Shown: positions 35,448 through 46,269, numbered from the stretch's first letter. The stretch: 64,000 nucleotides of DNA from Perognathus longimembris pacificus (GCF_023159225.1 NC_063162.1:102812094-102876093), one strand, 5' to 3'. Notes: generated by a model from the letters alone, not told the origin. Numbers and translations are program-made.

Positions 35448-36466
35448 TCACTGTAGGGGTGGTTTTTTATTCACATACGCCTTTAGATCCTCTTTGGTAT
35501 GGAAAGATCTGTTTTTTTTTCCCTCGAATATGAACTCTAGCTTTGCTGGATATCTTATTCTGGGTTGGCAGTTGTTGGCCTGTAGGACTTGGATGGTGTT
35601 CTTCCATTCTCTTCGCGCGTGGTAGGTTTGTGTGGAGAGGTCTGCTGTTAATTTGAATCCTTTTCCCATTGTAATTTCTTTCTTCGCTTTGGCTGCATTC
35701 AAAATTTTCTCTTTATTCTTGAGATCTGTAGTCTTGATTATTATGTGCCTGGGCGAGGATTTTCTAGGGTCTGGTCTGCCAGGCGTCCTATAGGCTTTGG
35801 TTACCTGGGTGAGGTCCCTTGTGAGATTGGGGAAGTTTTCTGCAATCTCTTTATTGAAAATATGTTGAAGCCCTCTGCTCTGGTATTCGGCTCCTTCTTC
35901 TATTCCAGTTATGCGCAGATTATATCTCTTGTCTTTGTCCACTACCTCCTGGATTATTCTGCCCTGGAGCTTTACCGTTTCTTGGAGTGTGGTAATTTTC
36001 TGGTTTTGTCGGCTGCATCATCGTCCAAGAGAGAGATTCTTGCTTCAAAATGGTCAATTCTTTGTGCTGTGGATTCAAGTGTGGAGTTTATGGATGTCAG
36101 GGAGCTATTTATGGTTGCCAGATCAGCTCTGATCTTGGAAATTTCTTCCTTTAAAGAGTTGTATTTCAAATCTATTTTTTCGTGCATTTCACTTCTCAGG
36201 ATGTTAAGGTCTTCTTTAATGGAGGTTTGCACTATATCCATTTTTGCTTCCATTTCTTTCTTGGTTTCCTGAAGGTCCTTCAAGACTTCCATTCTAAACT
36301 GGAATTGTTTTGTGATTTCCTTCCTGAGGCTTTCCATCATTTCTGATATCGTAGCCTCAGTTGCTTTTTTATTCTCCATCTCCTCTTCGGTTGTACTGCT
36401 TTTTGGAGCTGGCAAGTTGGCTTGCCCTTTCATGTAGTTTGCAATATTTCTTTGTGATTTGCACAT
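35448..36466 (-). pseudogene. LINE-1 ORF1 remnant (RNA-binding chaperone)
   Basis: Two open pieces in different frames: 36466-35972 (begins MCKSQRNIANYMKG) and 35942-35448. The first is a long heptad-rich coiled coil (MESLRKEITKQFQFRMEVLK... to ARISLLDDDA). The second begins near RYNLRITGIEEGAEY, the RRM-type core, and continues to the C-terminal domain (RREWKNTIQVLQANNCQPRI, YPAKLEFIFEGKK). This order matches mammalian L1 ORF1p. The frame break at about 35942-35972 inactivates it. Confidence 0.92.
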
Positions 36467-36639
36467 CTGGGGATCTGTAGGTGGTTTCCTTGGGTTGGCT
36501 TTGTGCTGCTTCCCACTGGTCCGTCAGTGGGAGACTTGTTTGTGTCTTGGCTCTGGGTTTGAGTTTGGTTGTTGAACCTTACTGCCCAGTGGGTGAGCGT
36601 GACTGTCTTGGTTGTTGCTGGGGTTGTCACCCTCACTGC

Positions 36640-38150
36640 ACTTGGTTGTGGGTAGGTTCTGTGTCTTTCTCTGCAGGATAGTGTCTTGCCGCTGTGTTGT
36701 ACTGACCCTAGCGTGCCCCTGGTGGGGCTTTGCGGGTCGCTGATTCAGTGTGGCGTGGATGCTTTTCTCTTCTTCGTTCTTTTTTCTGCTCGATACCTTG
36801 GTCAGAGGAGCTCACCTCTCAGATTAAGCTTTGCTGCTGAGAGGCAGTTTGTCCACCTGTGTGGGTTGCTCAGGGGCCAGTGTAGTTGAGGGGCAGCCCA
36901 CCCACCTGTGCGATATGCGCCTACCAGAGCTGGCGCTGCCGCTGGGGTGCCCTGCTCACCTGTGTGAAGTGCGCCTGTCAGAGTGGGCGCTGCTGCTCGG
37001 GTCCCTGCCCACCTGTGCGAAGCTCCTGCGGAGGTTTGGGCAGGAGGTCCTCTTGCTGGAGCGCTAGTATGCTGGCCCACGCTGGGCCTGGGGGGGGGGT
37101 GGGCGCGTGCGTGTGCACTCTAGTGCTTCCTCTGGGGGTGTGCTGCCCCGAGCTGTTGGAGGGTGCTTGTGCCCTCTTGCGAGTTTGCTGTGGGGGGTGA
37201 TATGCGTGAGCCCCAGCTGGGCCAAGTGTCTGGGCGTGGGTTGGTGGCCACAGACTCTGTCCCTCAGCTGTGAGGGGCGCGTGTGTTCGGGCCCAGTGAG
37301 CCTGTGACTGCTGTTCAAAAAGTCCGAGAGGACCAGGTGCCTCAGGTGGGGCTTCCAATGCCCACCAGTCCCTGGGACCCTGTTGGGGAGGGGGTGGGTC
37401 CGCCCGGCTCAGGCTCCTCTGCTGCCTTGGCGCTGCTCCGCCCCTGCTAGCTCCTGTGTCCTCCCAGAGTCTATAGGGACCTTTTGCCACCTGATTTGTG
37501 GCTGGCTTTTTTGTTTCCTCGGGGTAGGGAGGAGGAGAGAGGGAGCTCTAGATTCTTTGTAGGTTTGGGGTCTCTGCTAGAGCTGGTCTCCCACAGGGGA
37601 TGGGGGGTAATGGGGAACTTACTGGTCCTGGATTGTGTCAGCGTCCCGCGCCACCGTGGGCTTTTTGGGGCTGTGGTGCTGGGGTGCAGCGGTCTTTTGG
37701 TGGTGGTGGCCCCGGTTCTCCCTGTCTGCACTGCCTGGTTCCCCTGCTGCTTACGTCTGGTCCCGGCTGTTCAGTCCCGCAGCTCCGGTGTCTCTGTCGG
37801 TCTGCACTCAGTTCTGGGGTTCGAGGAGCTCCTGCCGTCTGGACTCTGCACTCCTGGTGTGACATCGGCAGTTGGTTTGCTGGCACCGGGTCCCCTTTCC
37901 CAGCCTGGCCCTGTTTGGGCCAGGGTCAGCGGGTGGGGGAGGGGTACCCCGGAGATTTTCCAGCTCCGTGCAGGTTATAGGCTCTTCTTTTTTTGTTCTT
38001 TTTCGTTTCCTGAGTTCCTCTGTTGCTTCTGGTTGTTGGGTTTGCTCGATTCTTGATGGGGTGTTGGGTGCTGGAGTTCCCAGCTCACTATTAAGTTGGA
38101 GTGAGTTGGGGTGCCTCCCTACTGTGGCAGCGCCATCTTCCGAATCTCTC
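36640..38150 (-). promoter_or_regulatory. LINE-1 5'UTR with internal promoter features
   Basis: GC- and CpG-rich, unlike the rest of the window. The first bases of the element on the minus strand include AAGATGGCG (plus-strand 'cgccatctt', 38131-38139), the YY1-type site known at L1 starts. A ~53-bp tandem array lies at 36854-37063. Open frames such as 38152-37808 and 37490-36978 have low-complexity Pro/Gly/Arg content and are not recognised as genes. Confidence 0.75.
36854..37063 (-). repeat. ~53-bp tandem repeat in the L1 5'UTR
   Basis: 'cacctgtg' recurs at 36854, 36903, 36957 and 37010, followed by similar 'cgcctgtcagagtgggcgct' type sequence; three to four diverged units. Confidence 0.78.
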
Positions 38151-38169
38151 ATTTTCTTAAATAGTTAGT

Positions 38170-39115
38170 TGTACTCCTCTATATACTTACTTCAGTCAAC
38201 TAAATTGTGTGTATAAGGATGTGCTTCTATGTGATTATATGGGAGGCTCATCCATAGGTGAGAGAAAACTCCTTTGTCTTTCTGGGCCCGGCTTCTCTCA
38301 TTATGATATTTTCCAGATTCATCTGTTTACCTGCATAATTTCATTCTTCCTGATGACTGCATAAAATTCTACTGTGTATGTATATGTATATGTATACCAT
38401 GTCACATTTCTTTGATCCATTCATCCACATCTGTGCTGTTCTTTTACTTTTTTTAATTTTTATTGTCAAACTGATGTACAGAAAGGTTACAGTTTCATAC
38501 ATTAGGCATTGGATATATTTCTTGTACTGTTACCTCCTCCCTCATTCCCCCCTCCTCTCTCTCCTGTCCCTTTCCCTCTATGACTTGTTCAATTGATTTA
38601 CACCAAACAGTTTTCCAAGTATTGCTTTTGTAGTCGTTTGTCTTTTTACCCTGTGTCTCTCGATTTTGGTATTCCCTTTCAGTTTCCTAGTTCTAATACC
38701 AATATACACGGTTTCCAATGTACCTCAGATAAGATACAGAGATAGTGCGGGTACAACCACAAGAAGGGGATAAAAGAAGATCATCAATAATAGAAGCTAT
38801 GGTTTCACATCACATGTTGAAAGTAATTACAACAGTGATATAACAGTCATTTCCATAACATGGAGTTCATTTCACTTAGCATCATCTTATGTGTGCATAA
38901 CGGTTCTTGTGATCCTCTGCTGTGACTAGCCTAAACCTGTGCTAATTATTCCCTATGAAGGAGACCATAGAGTCCATGTTTCTTTGGGTCTGGCTCACTT
39001 CACTTAGTATAATTTTGGCAGTTGTGGACTTTGCTGTGATGAGCCTGGGTGTGCAATTGTCTTTGTTGTATCCTGACATGTGGTCTTTGGGATAAATGCC
39101 CAAGAGTGTATTTAT
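38170..39115 (-). repeat. Older L1 ORF2 end, interrupted by an L1 3' piece
   Basis: Reverse ORF2 C-terminal phrases are visible at 38340-38430 ('tttgatccattcatccacat') and resume at 39013 ('gttgtggactttgctgtgat', 'gataaatgcccaagagtg'). The interruption is listed next. Confidence 0.72.
38441..39012 (-). repeat. L1 3'UTR fragment nested in an older L1
   Basis: From 'ttttaatttttattgtcaaa' (reverse 3' terminus) through 'cattcccccctcctctctc' to 'ctggctcacttcacttag'. It is the reverse counterpart of the sense copy at 15256-16100, so it is a 5'-truncated insertion of that subfamily. Confidence 0.78.
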
Positions 39116-39632
39116 TTAATGATATGCTGTATAAAGCAAGCCATTTGTGAGTGGCAGACATAAATTTCTTTTTAAGGTAAGTGGTACTGCATAATTAGAA
39201 GCTGTTGTATCTAGCAAACAGTATGAAACATCAAACTTACTACTACAATAATAATTGTTGTGGTTATTTCCTTTGTTGAGCAGCAGTACTGATCAGGTGC
39301 TAATCAGGTGGTCTACCACTTGAGCCATACTTCCAGCCCTATATTTATTATTTCTAACTATTCTTGGATAGAGGGAAAACCTAAGATAACATGAGTTACA
39401 TATTATTAATTATTAGTGGTCCAAATTCTGCTGATCTAATTTATAGCATAGAAATTTTAGTTTACAATACCTTCTGTATACTTGAAATTTGCAAAAAGGA
39501 GACCTTATGTGTTTTCACCACATACAAAAAGATAACGTGGCATAATGTATAGGTTAATTTGTTTGTGATCACTGCACAGTATCAAAACATGACATTACAC
39601 AGTAAATATATATATTCAGTTGGTTTTTATTT

Positions 39633-39868
39633 TGGTGCCAGTCCTGGGGCTTGAACTTAGGGCCTAAGTACTGTCCCTGAACTTTTATGATCAAAGGTAG
39701 CACTCTACCACTTGAGCCCACAGCTCCAAGTCCAGCTTTTTGATGATTAATCAGAGATGAGAGTTTCATGGGACTTTTCTGGCTTTGAACTGTGATCCTC
39801 AGGTCTCAGCCTCAGCCTCAGCCTCCTGAGTAACTTGGATTACAGCTGTGAATTAACAGCAGCTGGCT
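39633..39868 (-). repeat. B1-like/Geo composite SINE
   Basis: Reverse composite with a triplicated 'cctcag' in its head. Confidence 0.8.
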
Positions 39869-39878
39869 TGCATTCAGG

Positions 39879-40115
39879 GTTTTTTTTTTTTTTTGGTGCC
39901 AGTCTTGGGGCTTAAATTCAGGGCCTGGGTATGGTCTCTGCCTTTTTGCTTTAGGCTAGCATTCTACCATGTGAGCCACACCTCCATTTCCTGTTTTTAT
40001 TTTTGTGCCTTTTTTTTTTTTTGGTGGTTAAATGGAGATAAGAATATCTGCTTTGAACTTCAATCCTCATATCTCAGACTCTGAGTTGTTAGGATTAATA
40101 GGTGAGACCATCAGC
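39879..40115 (-). repeat. B1-like/Geo composite SINE
   Basis: Second reverse composite directly beside the previous one, starting at poly-T; its head is degenerate. Confidence 0.72.
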
Positions 40116-40551
40116 TTCTGAGACATTCAGTTTTTATTATCAGCAATACCTGTTATCCCTTGGTGTTTGGGGAAAGAGTACTTGGGTCAGGAGAAGATGG
40201 TCTAGAGAGGGAAAGACAGTGCACATTGACTATTTCTAGATTAGTATTTTATTCAACTGCCTTACCAAAAGAGACTCACACCTAGGGATTAGTCTAGTGA
40301 AGATGCTGTAGTAAATATCTGAAAAATGGAAATAATGCATAGATGGAAGAGAATCCTTCTTATTAGCAGTGTTTATCAGATTCAGGTTGCTTCTTGTTGT
40401 TGTTTTATACAGACTGTTCTCTACTCATATTGCCTAAATTAGGAAAGCTGCCACTATGACTTACCCTGGACCACCTATTATTGTGTAATGAATAATGGCC
40501 ATGAATAATTCTGCAGAGAGAGGAATATATCAAGGCTATTGTTCTTTTTGT

Positions 40552-40756
40552 TTGTTTGTTTGTTTTTGCCAGTCCTGGGACTTGGACTCAGGGCCTGAGC
40601 ACTGTCCCTGGCTTCTTTTTGCTCAAAGCTAGTACTCTATCACTTGATCCACAGCTTCACTTCTGGCTTTTTCTATTTCTGTGGCGCAGAGGAATCAAAC
40701 CCAGGGCTTCATGTATGCAAGGCAAGCACTCTACCACTAAGCCGTATTCCTAGCCC
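40552..40756 (-). repeat. IDL-Geo SINE
   Basis: Reverse dimer with a (GTTT)n-type tail, ending 'gccgtattcctagccc'. Confidence 0.9.
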
Positions 40757-41327
40757 AATTGATTGGTTTTCCTGAGAAGAGAAGTCGTTAGGAATTTCTC
40801 CCCAATGTCCACACTGGCTTCAAGGGCTCTTAGATAAATATTACCACTTGGTTTCGAGAAATAATGACAAAATTAAATCTTCAGTTTTTCCTAAATACTA
40901 TTGCTCCCCTTGTGATAAGTTTTTACTTTTTCTCATTTAGCCATAGGTGCCCCCCCCCCCCTTGCAAAAACAAAAAGTGTAAAGGCCACTCTGGTGCCTT
41001 CTGGGGATAGTTGTAGGGACATTCTGGATCACCTGTAGGAATTCTGTGGGGCTCAGTCATGTAATCTTAGGATTTTTATTTGTGTCCTATATCTTATTTT
41101 TTCTTTATAAAGGTCTATTTTATGTCCATTTTTTTTCTAAAACTGAAAAATAAAAGAATGATTGTGTTGACAGTATTTGTTAAAAGATGTACCTGAGGTG
41201 AAGATAATTTTTTAAAATCCTGTTGTATTAGTTAAATGGCTTTGAGTTTCTCACATAATTTAAGTAGAACTTGGCAAGTCCTGGAAAATATACTGTGTGT
41301 GCTTGCTTACTTAATTTATGTACTGTG

Positions 41328-41385
41328 CCAGTTCTGGGGTTTGAACTCAAGGCCTCCTGCTCTTACTTGGCTTTTTCTTCTTTTT
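41328..41385 (-). repeat. Geo-half SINE fragment
   Basis: 'gccagttctggggtttgaac' then a jump to 'cttggctttttc'; truncated. Confidence 0.55.
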
Positions 41386-43035
41386 AATTTTTTTAATTAA
41401 ATTGGATTGACAAAGAGGTGTTGTGTAAATGGAGTACAGTTACATTGTTGTGCCAAGTTGCAAGACCACCACCAAGAAGACCACGGAGACTCAGACATCC
41501 CAAAATGCAATAGCAAGGCAAGACTTTATTCAAGTGGGGCCGAGGCCTGGGCCTTTTCCTACCCACTGACACAGCGGAGGTTAGGAGGCAGCCTCGAGCT
41601 GCGATTATACAGAGCTTATAAAGGCAAAAGACAAAGTTACAGCAATCAGGTGTTTAAGCAAGCAAGATTATGGGTACAAATCTGATTGGCTCAGGGCTCG
41701 AGGTATTCTAGGGGTGGTTAGAGTTAAGCATTCCCAGTCATTAGAGTTCTCAACCGGCTGGGCCCTAATAAGCTTGTCCTGGGTTTGCTCACAGGGCCTG
41801 CTTATTTTCAGGTTCACGTGGTAAAGTGGGGTTCGCCTGGTAAAGTGGGGCCTGACTTTAAAGTCTGGCACTTCAACATAATAAGCCAGTGAATACATTT
41901 CTAGTGATATTTTACACCCTCATTTTTCTTTCCCTTCCCTAGATCAGGAAGGCATATATACAATATCCAGTGTACCAAAATCATATACAGTAACCACGTA
42001 GGATTCGCCACAGGAAATTCACCTAGAACTTTAAAGATAATGTCAACAGTAGAATTCTCCTGTGTCCTTCTTTTGGAGTTATTTTTGCTTATCCTCGTCT
42101 TAATATGATCATGTGTACATAGCTGTTGAGCTATTGTGATCCACTGATAGGTTTATTCTAGACCTTTTTATGTTTAGTAGTTGTTCGGTTTTAGATACAT
42201 AATGTGAAGTTGCTAACCCAAACATGTGGAAATGCCATTTGAGAAGAAGTTTGTTGTTTTGCAGACTTGGTCTCTACTGTCCTCCTTCCTCCCTAACAGT
42301 CATATATCAAGGAAACCATGCCCCTTTGTTCTGTGTGTTCTAGGCTTGTTTCACTCAACATTATTTGTTCAAGTTCTGACCATTTCCCTGCGAATACCAA
42401 CATTTTATCATTTCTAACCGCTATGTAGTATTCCATTGTATATAGGTACCACATTTTTTTAATCCATTCATCTGTAGTGGGGCATTTGAGTTGTTTCCAT
42501 ATTTTGGCTATTGTGAATTGTGCAGTGATAAACATGGATGTGCAAATGCTTTATGATATCTTGAGACCTATTGTTCAGGATAGATGCCTAGGAGTGGTAT
42601 GGCTGGATCATAGGGTGTGTCTATGCTGAGCTTTTTGAGGAACCTCCATACTGTTCTCCAAAGTGGTTGTACTAATTTGCACTCCTACCAACAGTGGAAA
42701 AGGATTCCTCTTTCCCTGCATCGCCTCCAGCATTTGTTACCTGAGTTCAGAGTATAGGCCATTCTAACAGGGGTGAGGTGGCATCTCAGGGTTGTTTTTA
42801 TTTGCATTTCCTTTACTGCCAGGGATGTTGAACATTTCCTCATATGTTTTTTTGCCATTTTTATTTCTTCTCTTGTGAAGTCTCTCTTTAGCTCCTTTGC
42901 CCATTTAATAATTGGTTTACTGGGTTTGGAGGGGGTTAGTTTTTTGAGTTTTCTGTAGATGACGCATATATTAGGCCTTTGTCTGTTGCTGTGCTGGTGA
43001 AGATCCTTTCCCATATGGTTGGCATTACGTGGCTT
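41386..43035 (-). mobile_element. 5'-truncated LINE-1, split by a solo LTR
   Basis: Same subfamily and orientation as the large L1. The 3' end is at the left ('ggattgacaaagaggtg'), the 3'UTR is split by the LTR at 41446-41875, and the ORF2 C-terminus is at 42293-42535 (TMEYYIAVRNDKMLVFAGKW) and 42685-43041 (ending MGKDLHQHSNRQRPN-side, with [20 protein letters not shown]). Truncated in ORF2 near 43030; inactive. Confidence 0.9.
41446..41875 (-). mobile_element. Solo LTR of an endogenous retrovirus (ERV1-like), 430 bp
   Basis: The LTR has termini TGTTGTGCCA and TGGCACTTCA, which are near-perfect inverted ends of the TG...CA type. Exact 4-bp copies 'acat' flank it (41442-41445, 41876-41879). 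On the minus strand it has a TATA-like box (TTTATAAG, 41622-41615) and a poly-A signal AATAAA (41530-41525), about 90 bp apart, in proper LTR order. A direct repeat 'ggtaaagtgggg' occurs twice in the U3 part. No internal viral genes are present. Four-bp duplications fit gamma-like ERV1 integration. I do not recognise the family. Confidence 0.9.
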
Positions 43036-43039
43036 TTTC

Positions 43040-43392
43040 ACTCATGGTCGTCACTACCACTTGAGCTATGAGTCCAGCCTAGATTTTTGGTGGTTCATTA
43101 GACTCTTCTTCCTACTAAGTGTAAATTACAACCCTTAGACCTCAGCCATATAAGTAGCTAGAATTACAGTAGCCATCACATTAAATTTTTTTAACACTAC
43201 TGAGGCTTGTGATCAGGTTTGTGATCTTGTTAGGCAGTAGATGTGCTTCCTGCTACTCAGCCACTTTTCTAGCCCTGGTTTTTGCTTTTTATTTCTGAGA
43301 TAGGATCATGTTTCCTTCCTTGGCATACACTTGGGTGCAATCTACCTGTTACATATCCTGGTAGCTAGGATAACAGGTGTGCACCATTATGT

Positions 43393-43400
<8 letters not shown>
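43040..43400 (-). repeat. Degenerate B1-like/Geo SINE and a 7SL-like monomer
   Basis: Reverse 'accacttgagctatgagtcc' to 'agtagctagaattacagtag' (to about 43178), then 'gagataggatcatgtttcct' to 'ctaggataacaggtgtgcac' (43280-43393). Confidence 0.62.
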
Positions 43401-43428
<28 letters not shown>

Positions 43429-43432
43429 TTAC

Positions 43433-43464
<32 letters not shown>

Positions 43465-43619
43465 CTTCTTCTTCTTCTTCTTCTTCTTCTTCTTCTTCTT
43501 CTTCTGTTTCTTCTTCTTCTGCTTCTGCTTCTTCTGCTTCTTCTTCTGCTTCTTCTTCTGCTTCTTCTTCTTCTGCTTCTTCTTCTGCTTCTGCTTCTGC
43601 TGCTGCTGCCGCCGCTGCC
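43392..43619. repeat. Triplet-repeat array: (ACT)n then (CTT)n with CTG variants
   Basis: About ten ACT units, then a near-pure (CTT)n block of over 20 units at about 43434-43506, then CTT/CTG mixtures and finally CTG/CCG units running into a SINE. Frames of Thr/Ser or Tyr/Phe/Cys over it are repeat artefacts. Confidence 0.95.
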
Positions 43620-43803
43620 CTGGGCCTTGGACTTAGGGCCTGAGCCCTGTCCCTGGCTTGTTTTTGCTCAAGGCTAGCACTCTGTCACTTGAGCCACAGC
43701 GCCACTTCTGGCCGTTTTCTATATATGTGGTGTTGGGGAATCGAACTCTGGGCTTCATGTATATGAGGCAAGCACTCTTGCCATTAGGCCATATTCCCAG
43801 CCC
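43619..43803 (-). repeat. IDL-Geo SINE whose tail is a triplet array
   Basis: Reverse dimer from 'ctgggccttggacttaggg' to 'ccatattcccagcccc'. The triplet array lies where the A-tail should be. Confidence 0.88.
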
Positions 43804-43829
43804 CACCTCTTCTTCTTGAGAAAAGGGTT

Positions 43830-44262
43830 CTTGGGAATTTTTTTTTTCTGTCTGGGCTGGCCTTGAACCTCATTCTTAACCATCTGAGCTTCCAAAGTAG
43901 CTAGGATTACAGTTGTGGGCCACCAGCCTGGTTTTTCTGGTTAATTTTAAGATAGTATCTCAAGATAGTATCTCACTTTTTGCCTGGGCACATGCCTGGG
44001 TTGTGATCTGCCGATTTTCAGCTTCCTGTAGTTGCTGTAATGACAGGCATTTTCTGCCTGGGCTAGCCTGAAACTTTGATCCTTCTGATCTCAGCCTCCT
44101 GCATAGCTCTTGGGATAATAGGCACTATGCCATTTCATCCAGCTATGGGTTGAAAAAGATCTTGCAAACTTTTCTTCCTGGGATGTACTTGAACTACAAT
44201 TTTCCTTTTCTTAGTCTCTTTGGTAGTTAAATTATAGGCATGAGCCACTGGTGTTCTGCAAA
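43830..44262 (-). repeat. Cluster of three or four old 7SL-like SINE monomers
   Basis: Repeated reverse heads: 'aagtagctaggattacagtt', 'tcctgtagttgctgtaatga', 'gcctcctgcatagctcttgg', 'aattataggcatgagccact'. Includes a short direct duplication 'gatagtatctcaa'. Confidence 0.6.
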
Positions 44263-44371
44263 CCACAATTATAACTTGTAGCTCTGGATTTTAAAATTCA
44301 TCTCACTTGTCATAATTACAAACTCATTTTCATTCTCAAAAGTGTATTAGTTTATATGTTTTATGTATTGT

Positions 44372-44495
44372 GTCACCTAGTCCTCAGGATGCTACACAGA
44401 GGATAAAATTTTCCCCTAGATTCCAGTTACTGTGGTAGATCTAGAATTTCAATCTAGATAATTTCATTCCAGAGTGTATTCTGTTAGCAGTGGGG
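44372..44495 (-). repeat. Possible MIR relic
   Basis: 'cctagtcctcaggatgctac', 'gaggataaaat' and 'tctagaatttcaatctagat' loosely follow the reverse MIR order; uncertain. Confidence 0.4.
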
Positions 44496-44598
44496 CAGTG
44501 TGAAATGTCCTACAGATAAAGAATTGGAGTTATTTCAAATCATTTTGTGTATGTGTGAAAGTGTACATTTATGTTAGTGGTAAATGAAAGTAAAGATT

Positions 44599-44622
44599 GT
44601 GTGTGTGTGTGTGTGCGCGCCT
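44599..44622. repeat. (GT)n microsatellite
   Basis: Short GT run with GC units at its end. Confidence 0.85.
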
Positions 44623-45218
44623 GTGTACATTTATGTATGTGGTGACTTAATAGTAAAGCAGGTAATCTATTTAAAAGTTAATTTGGATTTTATGAAATAG
44701 GTAGTATTGAATTGTTCTGAAGTTTGTATTGAGACTCCCCAAACCAGTGTTTCCCCAGTCCTGTGTGGTATAGCTGACCACAGCAAATTGTCTTGTTTCT
44801 TTTCACCATCTGATTTTGTCTACACTCGGTATTTATTTACCACTGTTACCATTTCATTTATCCTAGTTTTCAATGAATTCGTTGTGATTGAACCAGTGTT
44901 GTTCAGTTTTTGGACTAGAAGCTTTCATTTTAACTAAGCAGACACTTTGATATTATTGGGTTTGTTTAGCACATATGTAATTCAGTATTAATTTGAAGTT
45001 CTCCTCAGACTGTTGGATCCTCAGGTCAGAAATCTGGGAAGTGGTTCTCTTTCGAGACTGATCAGTCTTCTCCTCCAACATACTGCTAGATATAGGCCAG
45101 GTTCAGGGCACAGTTGCCTTCCTAACCCCTTCAGCAGTACAGCTGCAGGATTTTCTCATTAATTCTTAGTTATGTGAGATCTCAGAACACTAGCCTAGCA
45201 CAATACCTGCTGTGAGAT

Positions 45219-45221
<3 letters not shown>

Positions 45222-45257
<36 letters not shown>

Positions 45258-45449
45258 GCCAGTCCTGGGGCTTGGACTCAGGGCCTGAGCACTGTCCCTG
45301 GCTTCTTCTTGCTCAAGGCTAGCACTCTGCCACTTGAGCCACAGCGCCACTTCTGGCCATTTTCTGTATATGTGGTGCTGGAGAATCGAACCCAGGGCTT
45401 CATGTATGCGAGGCAAGCACTCTTGCCACTAGGCCATATCCCCAGCCCC
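45222..45449 (-). repeat. IDL-Geo SINE with long A-tail
   Basis: Reverse dimer preceded by about 36 T and followed by another T run (45451-45468). Confidence 0.92.
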
Positions 45450-45634
45450 GTTTTTTTTTTTTTTTTTTAATCTTTGTGTTTTCTTTTGTCTGAACATGTT
45501 TCTTGTTATAGTGAGCATTTTCAGTATTCCTCCATCCAGTTTAACATGATAGCTTTTTCAGCCAGTTTGTAGAATTTGTCTCATGCTATTATAATGAGGA
45601 TGAGAAAGTCAGTGGAAGCTTGAGCTTTTCTTTT

Positions 45635-45725
45635 TTTTAAAAATTAGTTAATTTATTTATTGTCAAAGTGATGTACAGAGGGGTTACAGTTGTGTAAGGG
45701 CATGAGTACATTTCTTATCAAACTT
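45635..45725 (-). repeat. L1 3' end fragment
   Basis: 'tttattgtcaaagtgatgta' and 'caga-ggggttacag' match the reverse L1 3' terminus. 'gcttgagcttttc' occurs on both sides (near 45618 and 45730), a likely target duplication. Confidence 0.75.
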
Positions 45726-46269
45726 GTGCTTGAGCTTTTCTAGTAGGAACTTTCCTTGGTTTGAAGAAAGCCCCTCTATGTTATCCTGCCATATCTACAA
45801 GTAATTACTATCTAAATTCAGGACCTGTGTGAGGCTGGCCTTCTTCCTCTGTCTAGCGTCTGGTAGGTGCCTGGTTTGGACTCCCTTGTTGCTTCATTAG
45901 CTTATTCCCAACATAGAGGAGGGCAGAGTCTTAGCTTATGGGGACTCATGTTTGCCCTAGTGTCCTATGTTCAGGTTTGGGAGGAAGAAATCTCCAAATT
46001 GTCACTAGAGTCAGAACATAGTTTGGAAAGTTTTTTTCCACTCAATTATTGTCTACAGTCTATAGATTTGGGGGGAAGCATCACTGTGGATAGAGTGAGG
46101 CCAGGAAGACAGCTTTCTAGAAAGAGAGGTCTCCACATTACTCTGGACTCCTCCTCCTTTTATCAATAAGATTACAGAACTTTGAAGCAAGTCATAGTAT
46201 AAAGAAGCAGGTGATGTTAAGATAGGTAGCAGATGATACCTGGACCAGTATAGAAAGGAATCTTATAGA

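Larger units (their letters stand above)
30570..38150 (-). mobile_element. Near-full-length LINE-1, antisense to SRPK2, inactive
   Basis: Read leftward: a GC-rich 5'UTR (about 38150-36640), ORF1 remains (36466-35448), a poly-T/A linker (35309-35328), ORF2 remains (35254 to about 31390) and a 3'UTR with A-rich tail near 30570-30620. It begins with the AAGATGGCG motif typical of L1 5' ends. Both ORFs are broken by frameshifts and stops, and SINEs interrupt it at 30899-31105 and 32188-32407, so it cannot be autonomous. 'taaatagtt' at 30561-30569 and 38158-38166 is a possible but weak 9-bp target duplication. It is the largest insertion in the window. Confidence 0.92.

Noticed and set aside
36686..38168. 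Many long frames on both strands in GC-rich DNA, resembling a CpG-island gene
   Set aside because: The region is the L1 5'UTR by position and start motif; frames are long because GC-rich DNA has few stops.
41407..41898. Open frames over the LTR region
   Set aside because: The LTR contains no gene; the frames cross the LTR border and are chance.
43331..43643. Long Tyr/Phe/Cys and Thr/Ser frames
   Set aside because: They are readings of the ACT/CTT/CTG triplet array.
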